Assembly (NCBI GenBank): GCA_038502055.1
Contig: JAXRKN010000044.1
Span: forward strand, 9,077,501-9,141,500
Origin: Tanytarsus gracilentus
Taxonomy: Eukaryota; Arthropoda; Insecta; Diptera; Chironomidae
Reading direction: 5' to 3'
DNA: 64,000 bases
The notes under the pieces are model-generated. The model did not search any database, was not told the DNA's origin, and worked only from the letters and a program-made list of their open reading frames with translations. The position numbers were made by a program, and so were the translations under genes. This document shows, one piece after another, positions 12,203-24,000 of this stretch; position 1 is the stretch's first letter, and every line of letters begins with the position of its first letter.

Positions 12203-12210
12203 TATATAAG
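12203..12210 (+). promoter_or_regulatory. TATA box of the LRR gene
   Basis: TATATAAG lies about 60 bp upstream of the start codon. An initiator-like TCCAGTT at 12234-12240 sits roughly 30 bp downstream of it, giving a short 5' UTR of about 25 bases. Spacing and sequence fit a focused insect core promoter. Confidence 0.6.
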
Positions 12211-12262
12211 AGCTTCACTCGTCTTGAATCTTCTCCAGTTTTAAAAATATTTCTGAAGTGAA

Positions 12263-13784
12263 ATGTTTTTGATTTTAGTAGCTCTCTTGATAGCCGGTGC
12301 TGTAGATCCCTCATATCAGCGGCGACAAACTTTCAAGTGCAATGACTTTGTGACTGAAAGTACATCATTTCATCGAAGTGGTGTAGCCTTCAAGATGGGC
12401 CCGCACTACGTTTGTTACTTAGCAAATGTCATACAACATACTAGCCGCGTTGAAATTATTGATCAAATAATTTCGCACGCTAATGTAGATGGAAAATATG
12501 GCATAATTGAGCCACGTGAAGTTGGAGCGGTTGTTGTGAAAAACTCAAATTTCATCATTTTGCCATCACAGCTTTTCCACAAGTTTAGAAATCTTCTCGT
12601 TTTTCGTGCATCCGATGTCAGTTTGCGGGGAATCGTGAGAGATGACTTTAAGGATGCTGAACATTTGACAATTTTACATCTCGACAGAAATGAGATTGTA
12701 CACTTAGAAGATGGAGTTTTCTCATATCTGAAGCGTTTGCAACGACTCGATTTGTCGAGAAATCAAATTACCGAAATTAATGAGATGACATTCAGTGGAG
12801 TCAGCACTGATCTTTATGAGGTAAAAATAATTTGAAATAATTAAGAAAAACTAAAATTAATTTTTACAGATTGATTTATCATACAATCGAATTTCGGAGC
12901 TTGATTACAGCACCTTGGTCCCTATTGCACACCCTCGAAAACTGTCGGTTGAACTCAATTTGAATCATAATGAGATTAAAGAAGTTAAAGAAAGTCACAG
13001 CGTTTCTCATCTTGCATTCGAGGCTCTTTTACTAAAAAGTAATCTCCTCGAAAGTTTTACATGTCCCGACATGAAAATCGGAGAACTACATCTAGAAGAT
13101 AATCGTCTTCAAGTTGTTTCTTTCGATAACTGTTCCGTTGAATATTTGGTGGCATCTCACAATCATTTAAAGTGGCTGCACATTCACAGCGATCTGAAAG
13201 GTCTCGTTGCACCCAAAAATCACATTGACTCGTTTGTGGTAACGGGCGAGGCTTCAGAAATTTATCACTTTGACCTGAGCGACAATCAAGATGTTTCTCA
13301 CATATTTCCCTCCCTCAAGGCAATGCCGGAAATGCAATTTTTAAACCTCTCACATTCTTTTGTTGGCGAGCTACAAGAAACCACTTTTGCTAACATGAAA
13401 GAACTTAAAAATTTGCTTCTCAAAGATTGTGGAATCGAAATTCTTCCTTTCGAAATTTTTGCTAGCAACAAATATTTATGGACCATCGATCTATCGGATA
13501 ATAAACTTGAAAATATTGATTTGACAATGTTCGAGGGATTAAATCGAGTACGAATTTTAGATTTATCTGGAAATAAACTGAATAAATTGCATGGATTTGA
13601 AAAAATTAAAACAATTTTACCGGAACTCAATGAAATCGGTATTGCTGGAAACCGTTTCGAGTGCAATGACTTGAGTGTTATCATGCGTACATTCGAGAAA
13701 CTTGGAATTGATGTCGTTGTTCCTGAGTTTAAAACTCATCGAACTGAGGGAAATAAACAAGTTGGTGGAATTCCTTGTTATTAA
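12263..13784 (+). CDS. Secreted leucine-rich-repeat protein (LRIM-like)
   Basis: Two exons, 12263-12820 and 12870-13784, are joined across a 49-bp phase-0 intron (GTAAAAATA to TTTTTACAG) and encode 490 aa. Residues 2-13 (FLILVALLIAGA) form a signal-peptide core with no other membrane segment, so the product is probably secreted. C26 and C51 form an N-terminal cap. From about residue 125 leucine-rich repeats follow, with matches such as LTILHLDRNEI, LQRLDLSRNQI, IDLSYNRI, LNLNHNEI, FLNLSHS, TIDLSDNKL and ILDLSGNKL. A short C-terminal cap has C451 (GNRFECNDL) and C489 at the penultimate residue. The N-cap, repeat and C-cap order resembles secreted LRR proteins of flies and the LRR part of mosquito LRIM/APL1 immune proteins. 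The coiled-coil C-terminus of LRIM/APL1 is absent, so an immune role is only a possibility. The first ATG after the TATA box is the start. The gene is convergent with robo. Confidence 0.88.
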
Positions 13785-13804
13785 AATTATTGGAATTTTA
13801 AATT

Positions 13805-13810
13805 AATAAA
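13805..13810 (+). terminator. Polyadenylation signal of the LRR gene
   Basis: AATAAA occurs about 20 bp after the TAA stop, implying a very short 3' UTR. Confidence 0.6.
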
Positions 13811-16800
13811 AATTTTATTGTAAATTAAAAAACTATTAGAAAATTATTATCAGAAGGAAAATTTGAGTAGTTTTCAGGAATTATTTAATTTCACAAATTT
13901 TCCTTTTTCATTTTACTCCAACTTACACAAGACAAACTATAAATTTTATATGCATCACAAGAATTTCTCCCGTAAATCTCAAAAAGACACAGAAAATTAC
14001 ACCAAAGCTGAAAAATAAAATTTTTTAATTTCGTATATTCTTTTCCATAATTACAAAGAGATTTTTGTGCTACCGAAACGTGATTCACAGTCATTCAGCC
14101 AGTCTTATATGCATACGTGAATCATTCGAACACTTTTTCTCTTCTTCCTCTTGCCTTTTTTAGCTCTCTTGCTTGCCTTGCGCTCACATTCGTGCTAGAG
14201 ATTTTTCGGAATAATAATTAATACACTCGTCACGTTCCTCGACATCTTGCAAGTAGCTTACACACTGCCTGATGATATTCCGTAATAACTGCTTAGCGCA
14301 CATAAATCCCGGAAGAAATGCGAAAGCTGAAAAGGAAAATTCCTCTCTTGAAGAAAAAAATCTCAACACATTAAGAATTTTTTTTTATCAATTTTTTTAT
14401 TTAAATTTTTGCTTTGAGAAATTGAACACAGATCTCCGATTAATATGATGGATGTTGTTATACATGTGACTGTAAATTACCAGAATTTTTATTATTCCTA
14501 AATTCAGTTTTTATAAAGTTCCAGGAGATGATGACTTTTTTAATAATGTTACTGTTTCTTAAACTTCATGAGTTTTTAGAGTTTGTAGTTTGAAATTTCC
14601 ACCTCCTGGAAGTTGATTTTTACCCTCAAGTTCTTCTGCATTTTTTACTACCCAAAAAAGTTTTTACGTAAGTGTTTTCTACCTACAATTTATTTTCATG
14701 TTGACTCAGGCTTTTTAACAAGTTATTTTTTTGCAAGGATGTGTTTGAAAATTATGTAGAAAAAATTTTGAAACCTTAACAAATTATTTTTATTTTTCAC
14801 TTGAACCTTTTTCTAACTCTCAAGCACTTTTAAAATTTGACTCCACATAATTTTCAAATACACCCAAACTTCAAAATAAAGGTTGAGGGTGAGCAAGAAA
14901 AAATGTTGATTGAAGAAAATAAAAAGTTACGCAATTTCCAATCGAAAATTCTCGTCACGTTTTATTTTTTCCCTCGTCAATATTCAGTTTTGCTTCCTCC
15001 AGCTCACCTTTTCATTTTTAGCTCTCAATCGCAAAGTCCTAACTTTTGAATAAATAAAACGAGAGAAAATTTTCATGATCTCGCTCTGAATTTGAATTTT
15101 TTCCTGCCTTAATTGGTTTTCAACTAAAGTTTTTACGATCACTCAGCGTGTTGCATGAAAATTTTCCAGCGTGTGTTTAGTTAGAGAAGAAATTTTTTAT
15201 GTATTGCTTCATTAATGATATTTTAAATTTAATTATTTATACATGTAAAAAGTTTTATTACAAGTTTTTATCTACAAAAATTACATTTCTCACAATTTAT
15301 ATTTTTTTTTGATTAATTTTCTCGATTATTATTGTAGTTGATGAGTTTTTAATTTCAATTAATCTTTCTCGTGTCGCTGATTCGAAATGAATTTTTTGGC
15401 TATAATTAAAATTTATTCGTGTAATCCTTTTTGTGCCGTAACATCGCGGTGAAAAAAATGATTAATTTCATTTCTCATTTCACAATTGGGTTATTTTTAA
15501 TTTATTTCGAATCGGTGGAGACATTTTATTCACATGTGTGATGCATTTTTAATATAATAAATAAAAAATTTTAATACAATGCAAAATGCACTGTCATATA
15601 AATCGTTGTGTGTACGGAAATAATTTTTCTTGATGTTCTTTTTTAAATGGTAATCAATTATGAATTATGGTCAGTCAGAATGAAAGTGAACGCTTATGGA
15701 AGTGCTGTGTTTTTTAATGAGTTTTGACAATGCAAATTAATTTGATTTTTTTTGTCTTGACAATATTTCAGTGGGTCTCAATCATCGTTTTAAATGAACA
15801 CATTTTGAAATAAGCTTTTTAGAAAAGATTCATTTAAAAAATGCAATAGCTTTTAATAAACTTCCATGAAACTTTCTCAAAAAACTTTCCACCAATTTTT
15901 AAAGTTTTTTCATTCTCCTCTAATGACAAATCAGTAAATCACATTTGAATAAAATTTGTCGTTTTTCTGATTTTACAAAATCATCAGAGATTATTTCTCA
16001 AGTTCTAATTAGATAGAAATGTTATATTAAATAATTTAAAATGCGTTCATTAACTTTTTTTTCACTATACACAAAGCTTGTATCACACTATAAAAAATAT
16101 CACAGATTCTATTTTTTTCCTTCGAATATTTTTATCAATTAAGAGAGAAGAAGAATTAGATGAGAAAAATTCTGTTCATAAATTATATTTACAAATTTTT
16201 CACTGGTTCAAAAATTTAGCTTAATTAGAGCTTTTTTTGTGTGACAAAATGTGCGTAATTGAAATTTTAAATTCCATTTTCACTAAATGGGTAGAATTTA
16301 TATTTTTTGTGTTTAGAAATCTCTCTCGCTATGAATTTTAATGAGTTTTCTCCGCGTTGATTTTTAATCGCAAAAAGATGAGATTTTATTTTTCGGTTGA
16401 GACATGAAAAAAGTTGATATTTTTCTTCCTCAATATTGAACATGTTGTTAAGCTTGATAGAGAATGAGAAACGTGGCGGAAATTCGATTAGATCTAAATC
16501 TAATTAGAATTTTCTTTTTGCTGCTTTTTATAAAAGCTTTCATCTCGATGCTAAATTTAAATTTAATCAACTCGCTCTTGATTTTTCTTTCATTCAATTT
16601 TTATAAGAAAACGTGTGATGTTGATTGAAAATTTGGAGCAACCTGGATTTGAATGAAATTCTTTTCATCCCCAACAATTTTTCACCCCTTGCAGCAAAAC
16701 TACCGAAAGGTGATTCTCGAAAGACGGAGACTCATAAATTTCATTTATTATTCACTGTGATGAAAAGCAGACGCGCCAATCTCACTTGAATTATTTCCCC

Positions 16801-17310
16801 GCGAATTTTCTTGCAGCAATTGTGTAGCTAAGGAATTTTTATGACACTTTCTTTCATCATCACGGTTGAGGGAATTTTGTGTTCTTGTTTGTGACGATTT
16901 TCTTTTTCTTTTTCAGTTGGATTATTGTACATTGTTGAATAGACAGAGATTTTCATTCTCATAAATGTTATTTTTCTTGCTGCATGGAATTAGATTCATT
17001 TTTATGATTTGTTTGTGATTGAGATAGCGAGAGCTTGATTTAAATCATCCTATCCTTCTAACCTAGGTTACACGGTATTTTCATTCGGAATTTCTCTCCT
17101 CATAAAGCTTAACAAGAATGGAAATGATGAAAATCTTCCATCATCTTAAGAGAGACATAAAGAAGCAAAATGATGCACTGTCAACAAGCTCAACGTTTCC
17201 AATTTGTCTCTCAAGAGTCTTAACAACGTAATTAATTGTGTTCAGTCGAGAGATTTCTTTTACTGAGATTTTGATTAATTTCAATTAACCTTGCATTAAA
17301 TTGAATTCTT
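13811..17310. other. Intergenic region between convergent LRR and robo genes
   Basis: AT-rich DNA without a supportable gene. The right part should contain the robo 3' UTR, read on the minus strand. No clear repeat family member was seen here. Confidence 0.55.
16744..16749 (-). terminator. robo1: Candidate robo polyadenylation signal
   Basis: TTTATT on the plus strand reads AATAAA on the minus strand, about 560 bp past the robo stop codon. It is the first canonical hexamer I noticed downstream. Usage is untested and such hexamers are common in AT-rich DNA. Confidence 0.25.
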
Positions 17311-18019
17311 TTAGTTTTCATCATTAATTCTCAACGCTTGTTTTACATTACTACCATTAACAATAGGATGACTAGGAGGTTCCTCGTAGACACATGAAGT
17401 GTCGCTGCATGAACAGCAAGTATCGCCACCACTTCCGCTATCACGACTCGTCTGCTCGCAATTGTGATGATTACTCTTGAATTTATCAGCATCTTCCGCA
17501 CTACGTCCGCCACCCGTTGATAAAATTGCATCGTCAGTCAACGTGTCATCGCATGAGTAGCTATTTCCAATCTCATCGTCGTCATGCTCAGTCGTTTCCT
17601 CATTTTCCGATATCGTAACCTTTCCCAAATTACACGAGTTCTCGTCGTCATCGCCGCCAATAATGTACTCATAATTTTTCTGCGAATCGGGTGTGACCGC
17701 CATCATATTAAAGGGCACAATGCCAGCCTCTTGCTGCTGATGCTTCGCATGCTGATGATGATTATTGTTTCGATGATGATGCTTAGTCTTTTGTTTGCGC
17801 TTATTATTGCCTGCATTTCCACTCGCCGTCTGATTATTAAAATGCGAATGCGAATGGTGATTGTGACGAGATTGACGCTCCATAGAGCAGCACTCAGACG
17901 AACATTTATAAATCGAGTTATCGTTGAGTGACCCAAAACTAGGATTGTTAAGCGTCGTCGGTGTCGTTTGCTTTGAATTGCCAGCACAATTTGGCAATGC
18001 ATCGTAGCTATCGCATAAT
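17311..18019 (-). CDS. robo1: robo terminal exon: C-terminal tail
   Basis: 709 bp to the TAA stop. It begins LCDSYDALPNC and carries two conserved Cys clusters, IYKCSSECCSMERQSR and DTCCSCSDTSCVYEEPP, which resemble the Drosophila Robo1 C-terminus. Between them lie a His-rich basic stretch and an acidic stretch. The proline-rich CC3 expected after CDAL is missing. Confidence 0.93.
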
Positions 18020-21000
18020 CTGTGGAGGAGAAGAGGAAATGCGTAAATTGCAAAAATAGTTTTTGAGTGAAGCGAATTGTGAATATTCAGAAACTATTTC
18101 GGGCATGAAAATGTTCTTTTGAGATCTACATAAATGTGGTGAAATTTAAAGGTCTTTGAATTTAGTTGTTAAAAAACAAAATTAAACTCACCTAGAATTG
18201 TATTTTCTCGCCTGATATGGCTCATATTCATTATAGATGTGCTCACTGCTTATCATCTGCGGCTGCTGAGGACAACAGGCATTTGAATTGTTCATCATGT
18301 GGCTAAATGCTTGCTGCTGATTCATTGTCGAGTCGTGACAGAGAAAAGGAAGCGGTCGGTTTGAGTACGGCATACCGTTTGAGGAATTCTTACTTGACGA
18401 CGTCGCATGATTGTAGTTGTACTCAGACGCTTGTGATATGTTCATGCTGTGAAGTGGAAGAAAAATGAATAAAATGCTCAACTTTTATATTTTGTCTCGT
18501 GCTCACTTTGGCTGCTGTTGCTGCTGTCTCGATGACCCACTGCGAGAGCTTAACGAAGACTTTTTGTTGCAATTCGCTATGATGCCAGCAGTGAAAGGAT
18601 CGGAGCCGTAATCAGAGGAAATTTCCGGAATGGGCGGTGGGTGGACTGGAGGTGGTGGTAGGAAGTCAATCCAATTTGCAGGAGCTGTAAAAAGATTAGA
18701 ATGTGACGTCAATAATTGAATCGGAAATTCATGACTTCCTTCCTCGATGAAACATTTTCAAAGAAATTCAAAATCTCAAATGTCTTGATTTCCCAAATGG
18801 TACTTAGTAGACACTCACCGGGATTAAAATGCTTGGCATGCATGCAATTCCATTGTTTTCCATCTGAGTGAAGACTCGAAGTCCCCGATGAGCCGCCTTG
18901 GCCGATTTCGTGATCGGAATGTGTATGACCACACATTTCCGTGGGCATTGAGTTAATTAACATCGTTGTAGCATATGGCGTTGGATTGTCGGGTGATTTT
19001 CGGCAATTATAGAATGTGCTCATATTTCTTGGATCAACCTCCGCGTAATCAGTCCCACAATCCGTATAATTACCCTGTGTAGAACCCATCTGAGAGTTAT
19101 CGAGGAGTTTCATACCACTCAATCCAGAATCCTTATCCATATCACCTGTTCGCCATCCTCGGCTATGCTGTATTGGCCCAATTGACGATTTAAAATCTAT
19201 CCACAGGCTATCCTTGCCATTTATATTCATCGTCACGTCGCCACCAACACCATTTACAACACTCGGAACTGGAATGAAATAATCAAAGTTATTGTTATGA
19301 TTTTTTTTTTCGGGCTTTTGCAAAATTAAATTATTAAAGGCTTTTTGTCCATTATAATGGACCATCCATGATTAATATTCTATAAAAAATTCACACACAT
19401 TTCCGTATTGATCCGAATGTTCAATAAATTTTTTTTTTGGTATTCAACCAACGTACGAATTTTATTCTGCTTACATCTCATTCACATTCAGAGATGCTTT
19501 CAATTGTTATTATCGAGTGAGAGAGAGATGAAAAATATTTTTTCAAGAAGCAGATCGATAACAAATTGATAACAGTCGAGAAAATTGGCCAAGGGAAGGA
19601 AAATCTGAGTTATAGAAAATTATAAAAATATTTAAATAAAATTACAAAAACATTCAAAGAAATTTTTCAATAAACATTTTTATTTATTAGCTAACAAGCT
19701 GGTGGGTGCTTGAAGTTTATATCGGAATAAAAATGTATCGGAGAGTGATAATTTGGCACAATAACAAGGAAAAGAAAGGCGAGAAAATAATTTTTTTACT
19801 GAACGTGTAAACACAGCAGTTTTTTCGAGTTCTTCCTCTTCCTCCGCACAAATAACACATTGAACCATCTTTACAAATAGATTCATCGAATAAATAATTT
19901 ATTCTAGTTTTTTGTGTATCGTCAATATTTATGGCGGACAAATAAGAAACACCGGAAAGTGTTATTTACTTATATAGAGATTAAATATTCACTCAAAGAG
20001 CTTAAAAAAAATGTTCTCCATAACTCACCGCTCAAATGTTGAAGTCCCTTCGATAAATTTTTTCGTCTTCGATAGAGAAAGCGGAGTGTGAATGCGGTAG
20101 AGACGAGGAACATGACGAGGACAATTGCAATTGCAATCATGAACCATGGCTCATTTATAATGCTCTCGCTTTGATAATTCTCGTCTGAGGCTGAAATGCC
20201 ACTGGGATGTGCTCGTGGCGGTGGTGTTATTAAATGTGCCGGATCCATAACCAATCCCACCTGATAATTGTGGGAGAAAGATGGAAAAAAATTAATTTTG
20301 AAATGCAAGCCAAAAATGGGATAAAACTTACGCTCTTGGAAAATGGCCCAGCGCCAACTCGTGTATAAGCCACAACACGAACATTATATGTCGCACCTGT
20401 TGTCAAATTGTGCAAGCCGACCGATAGCGTTGTTGCATTTAAAGTCATTTGAGCGAGAATTTTTGTCGAATTGCCGGCTTTAACTTGTATTTTATAGCCT
20501 AGCAAAATGCCATTGTGATCCTGTTGAGGTGGAGGACTCCATCGAACAACGCCTGATGTCAAGTTGAGCATTCCGACTTGTACGTTTGTTGGCGAAGCCG
20601 TTGGAACTAATAATAAAAGACAGGAAAGCATGTTTGAGATGAATTAATTTAAACAATAGACGCACAGGAATGAAAACTGATTTAATTAGTGACGAAACTA
20701 TTTTTATAATAGAAAATTTCCACCCCTTGCAGAAAATTCTTTTCGACTGTAAAATTCAGTTTTCATGTTCAACGAGACGAGTTAAACCAAAGGGAGAAAT
20801 AGAGAAAAAGTCATCCTTACCATCTTCCAATGTCTGTACGATTTTTGAATTGCTCGGCATGCCCTCAACCGAGTGATAAAATGGCGAAATGAAAAATTCA
20901 TACTTTGTGAACTTGCTGAGACTGCCAACATCATACATTTCCGAGTCGGGCTCGGAAACGACGACAGTGCTGTATTTCTGTGTTCCACTATGCAGCTCAC

Positions 21001-24000
21001 GATATCTGATAAGAAGACCCTGTTCAAATGCCCAAAAGAGATTTATGTGAATTTTTGCCAATTCAATTAAATTATTCCACTGAATTACCTCAACGTAATC
21101 TTCAGTTTTGCTCAATAATAAATGCCACTCGAGTCGTACTGCCGTTGAGTTGACTGCCAGGGCATCTGTCAATTCCAGAGTCTAGAAAAAAAGAGAGCAC
21201 AAATTTCACAAATGAGTGATTTGATTGAAAGGAAGCAGAGAAAAAAATCAACTGGCACAATTTCAATTTTATTTTTTCCCCTCCTTTAAATACACGCAAT
21301 GTTTTTTTTTGAAGTTGATGCTGCTGCGATGGAACTGGAAGTACGGGATTGAATGATGGGTTTATTATGGGGGTTATGTAACTTTAAATTGGATTTTTCT
21401 TCGATTACTTAAAGAGATTTTTTCTATCATGGCTTTGGAGGCATCATCACCATGAATTTAAGTTGGGGGAGAAAAGGTATCGAGAGTGATTTGACGGAAT
21501 TGGATTTATTCTCTCTTAAATCACTTTAGCTTTAGAGGTGGATTGAAGTGGAAATTGAAACAAGTTGAAAGATGAAACAAAAAATATAAAATTTTTTTTT
21601 TTCGATTTAAGAAAAATGAAAAGATTCTAATAAATTTTAGAACAAGATTTTAAAATTGGAAATTAAAACTTAAAATTTAGAATATTATGTGAAATTAGAA
21701 ATTTTATTCGGAACGTAATGGAAATTGGAATCCTTAAAAAAATTGCAAAATCCCTGAAATGCTTGCTTTCCGATCGAAATTCACATGTCACTCCGCTTTT
21801 CGTTTACGAGTTAAAAAAAAATTAATTTTCAAAGCGCAAATGATTTTTAAAAAAGCATTTAAAGAGGATGAAATGAAATTATGTGGAGACGAAACAGCAA
21901 AAAAAGCCGCAAATTGGCATTGAGAGAGAAAAACGAAAAAATTTCGTTCATTGAAAATTAATTTATGCCTTTTTATGTTATGTGAGCACATTGCAAGTGG
22001 TTTTTCCATTATTCATATATCTCTCCGCTGCACTGCATTGATGAAATTACTCTGCAATGAGCATGCATGAGTGTGTGGAGATGTCGGATGTAGGGTTGGA
22101 AATTTTTTCATCATCTTTAATTTCAATGTTTAAAAAATAACTTTAAATTTTTTTGTGAAATCACCAACCCTTGTCTTTCCACCAGAAATGAATGGTAAAA
22201 TGATGAAAACGAAGCCAATTCAGACTGAGCTGAATAAATACCGAAAATTGCATTTTACCCACATTTTTCCATAATAATTTGAATGAAGATTAAAATAAAT
22301 TTCGTAGCATGAGAAAATGTCTGAAAAGTTCTCTCGTCTGACCACGGACAACAACAAAAGTAAAATCGCTCATGTATGTGCACATAAACGTTTAAAATTT
22401 CAATAATTTTATTTTTAAAGAAAAAAATGCTTTTGTTTTGTTCTTCAACCGCGATTTCATAATCACTGCACAGCCTTTTCATTCTCACTCTCTCTCGAGA
22501 TGTGTGTGTATGTATATTTATTCAGAGCTACTTTTTGATGAATGATTCATTTTGAGCACCCATTGGGAAGCTGTACAAAGTAGTTAAATTGCTTATGCTG
22601 TCTGCTATTCAAATCTCCTCTCACTCGAGAATCACTTTGAATTACAAATTACTTCACTGTAAAGCAAAAACAGTGCTCAAGCAGAAGCACTGACATTGCT
22701 CTATTGGATTAAATAGGTGGTGAAGAGAGAAGAGCGATGGTAATTTATAAAAAAGTGAATAAATTTTAAAAGTATTATTAAAAAAAGTTTTCATCCCTTC
22801 TCCGCCATTCATCTAAATTCACAGTTTTTTTTTTCAAAACTCATTCATAAAACTTTAAACTTGGTCTCTTTAACGACTATTGCAAAGTAGAGTTTTGCAG
22901 TCCAATCGAGTAAGTTCAAGAGCTCTTCATCAGCAATTCAGAGAGATTTTCGTTAAGTGCACATACACACTTGTTGGGTAAAGCTTTTAGTAGTAATTTA
23001 TGCACATACATTCTCAATTCGACCGTGAAAAATTGAGTGGAAGGATTTTAAAATTCAATATACAAAAATTCAGCACATGTAGCTGAAACTAGCATCGAGT
23101 CGTAAATTTGGAGATTGAAAATAAAATCGAATTTAAATTTTTCATTAAATTTTCCATAACGAAGTTTTCCCGATCCGAAAAAGATAGAGAGAGGAACATA
23201 AAAGGTATATATATATGACTAAATTGCAATTTGACCTCGTCTCATACATTTTTGCTCCTTCTTCATGTGCACATGGAACATCGTTAAGTGAAATATATCA
23301 AGCGAGTTAGTTCACCCAAAGCACTTCGCATGTCGACATAAATTTTACTTTATTTCCTTTCTAGAAGTTTTTTTCAGCAAGAAGGTTTCAAAGTTACACC
23401 AAAATGGAGATAAAACAATGGTTAAAAAATTATTTTTTTGATAATTTTTTCAAGAATTTATTTTAAAACTGAAATTTTTCTACTTGATTTTTTAAATTTT
23501 TAACAAAAATTTGACATCGCTTGATTTTTAGAATCACCATATATTTTTCACTTCCAATTTCTCCTCATCTCGCTAGTATCGCATCAAATTTGATGATATG
23601 CTCGAATTTTTATCGAACGACTAAACTCAACACACTCGATAGTGAGATAAATTGAATATCTTTAGTATTATAACAAGCGTTTTCAATATATTTCAAGATA
23701 AACGAAGAGTTTATTATCGTTGAGTTTCACATCGCATCAGAATAGGGTTGAAAGAGATTGATTGTGAATATCTCTCACATGATAAACGTCAGTTATCCTC
23801 CCTCTCATTAGGCACTCTGGATATTTTCATATCGATATCGTAATCTATCATAAACATGCAAACCTATGATTGTGGGTCGAACAAAGGAAATCTTTAAAGA
23901 AAAACATGCCTTACAGCGTGATTTACTCAAAGATGAAAAATTACTTTTTCTTGCTAGCTTTAATCCACCCACTGAACGTCATAATCACATCTGAAAAATT

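Noticed and set aside
13298..13684. 128-codon minus-strand frame
   Set aside because: Antisense shadow of the LRR gene, Ser/Leu-rich because of the leucine repeats on the other strand.
17584..17931. 115-codon plus-strand frame
   Set aside because: It is the antisense shadow of the last robo exon, whose His/Asp/Asn-rich codons leave an open opposite frame.
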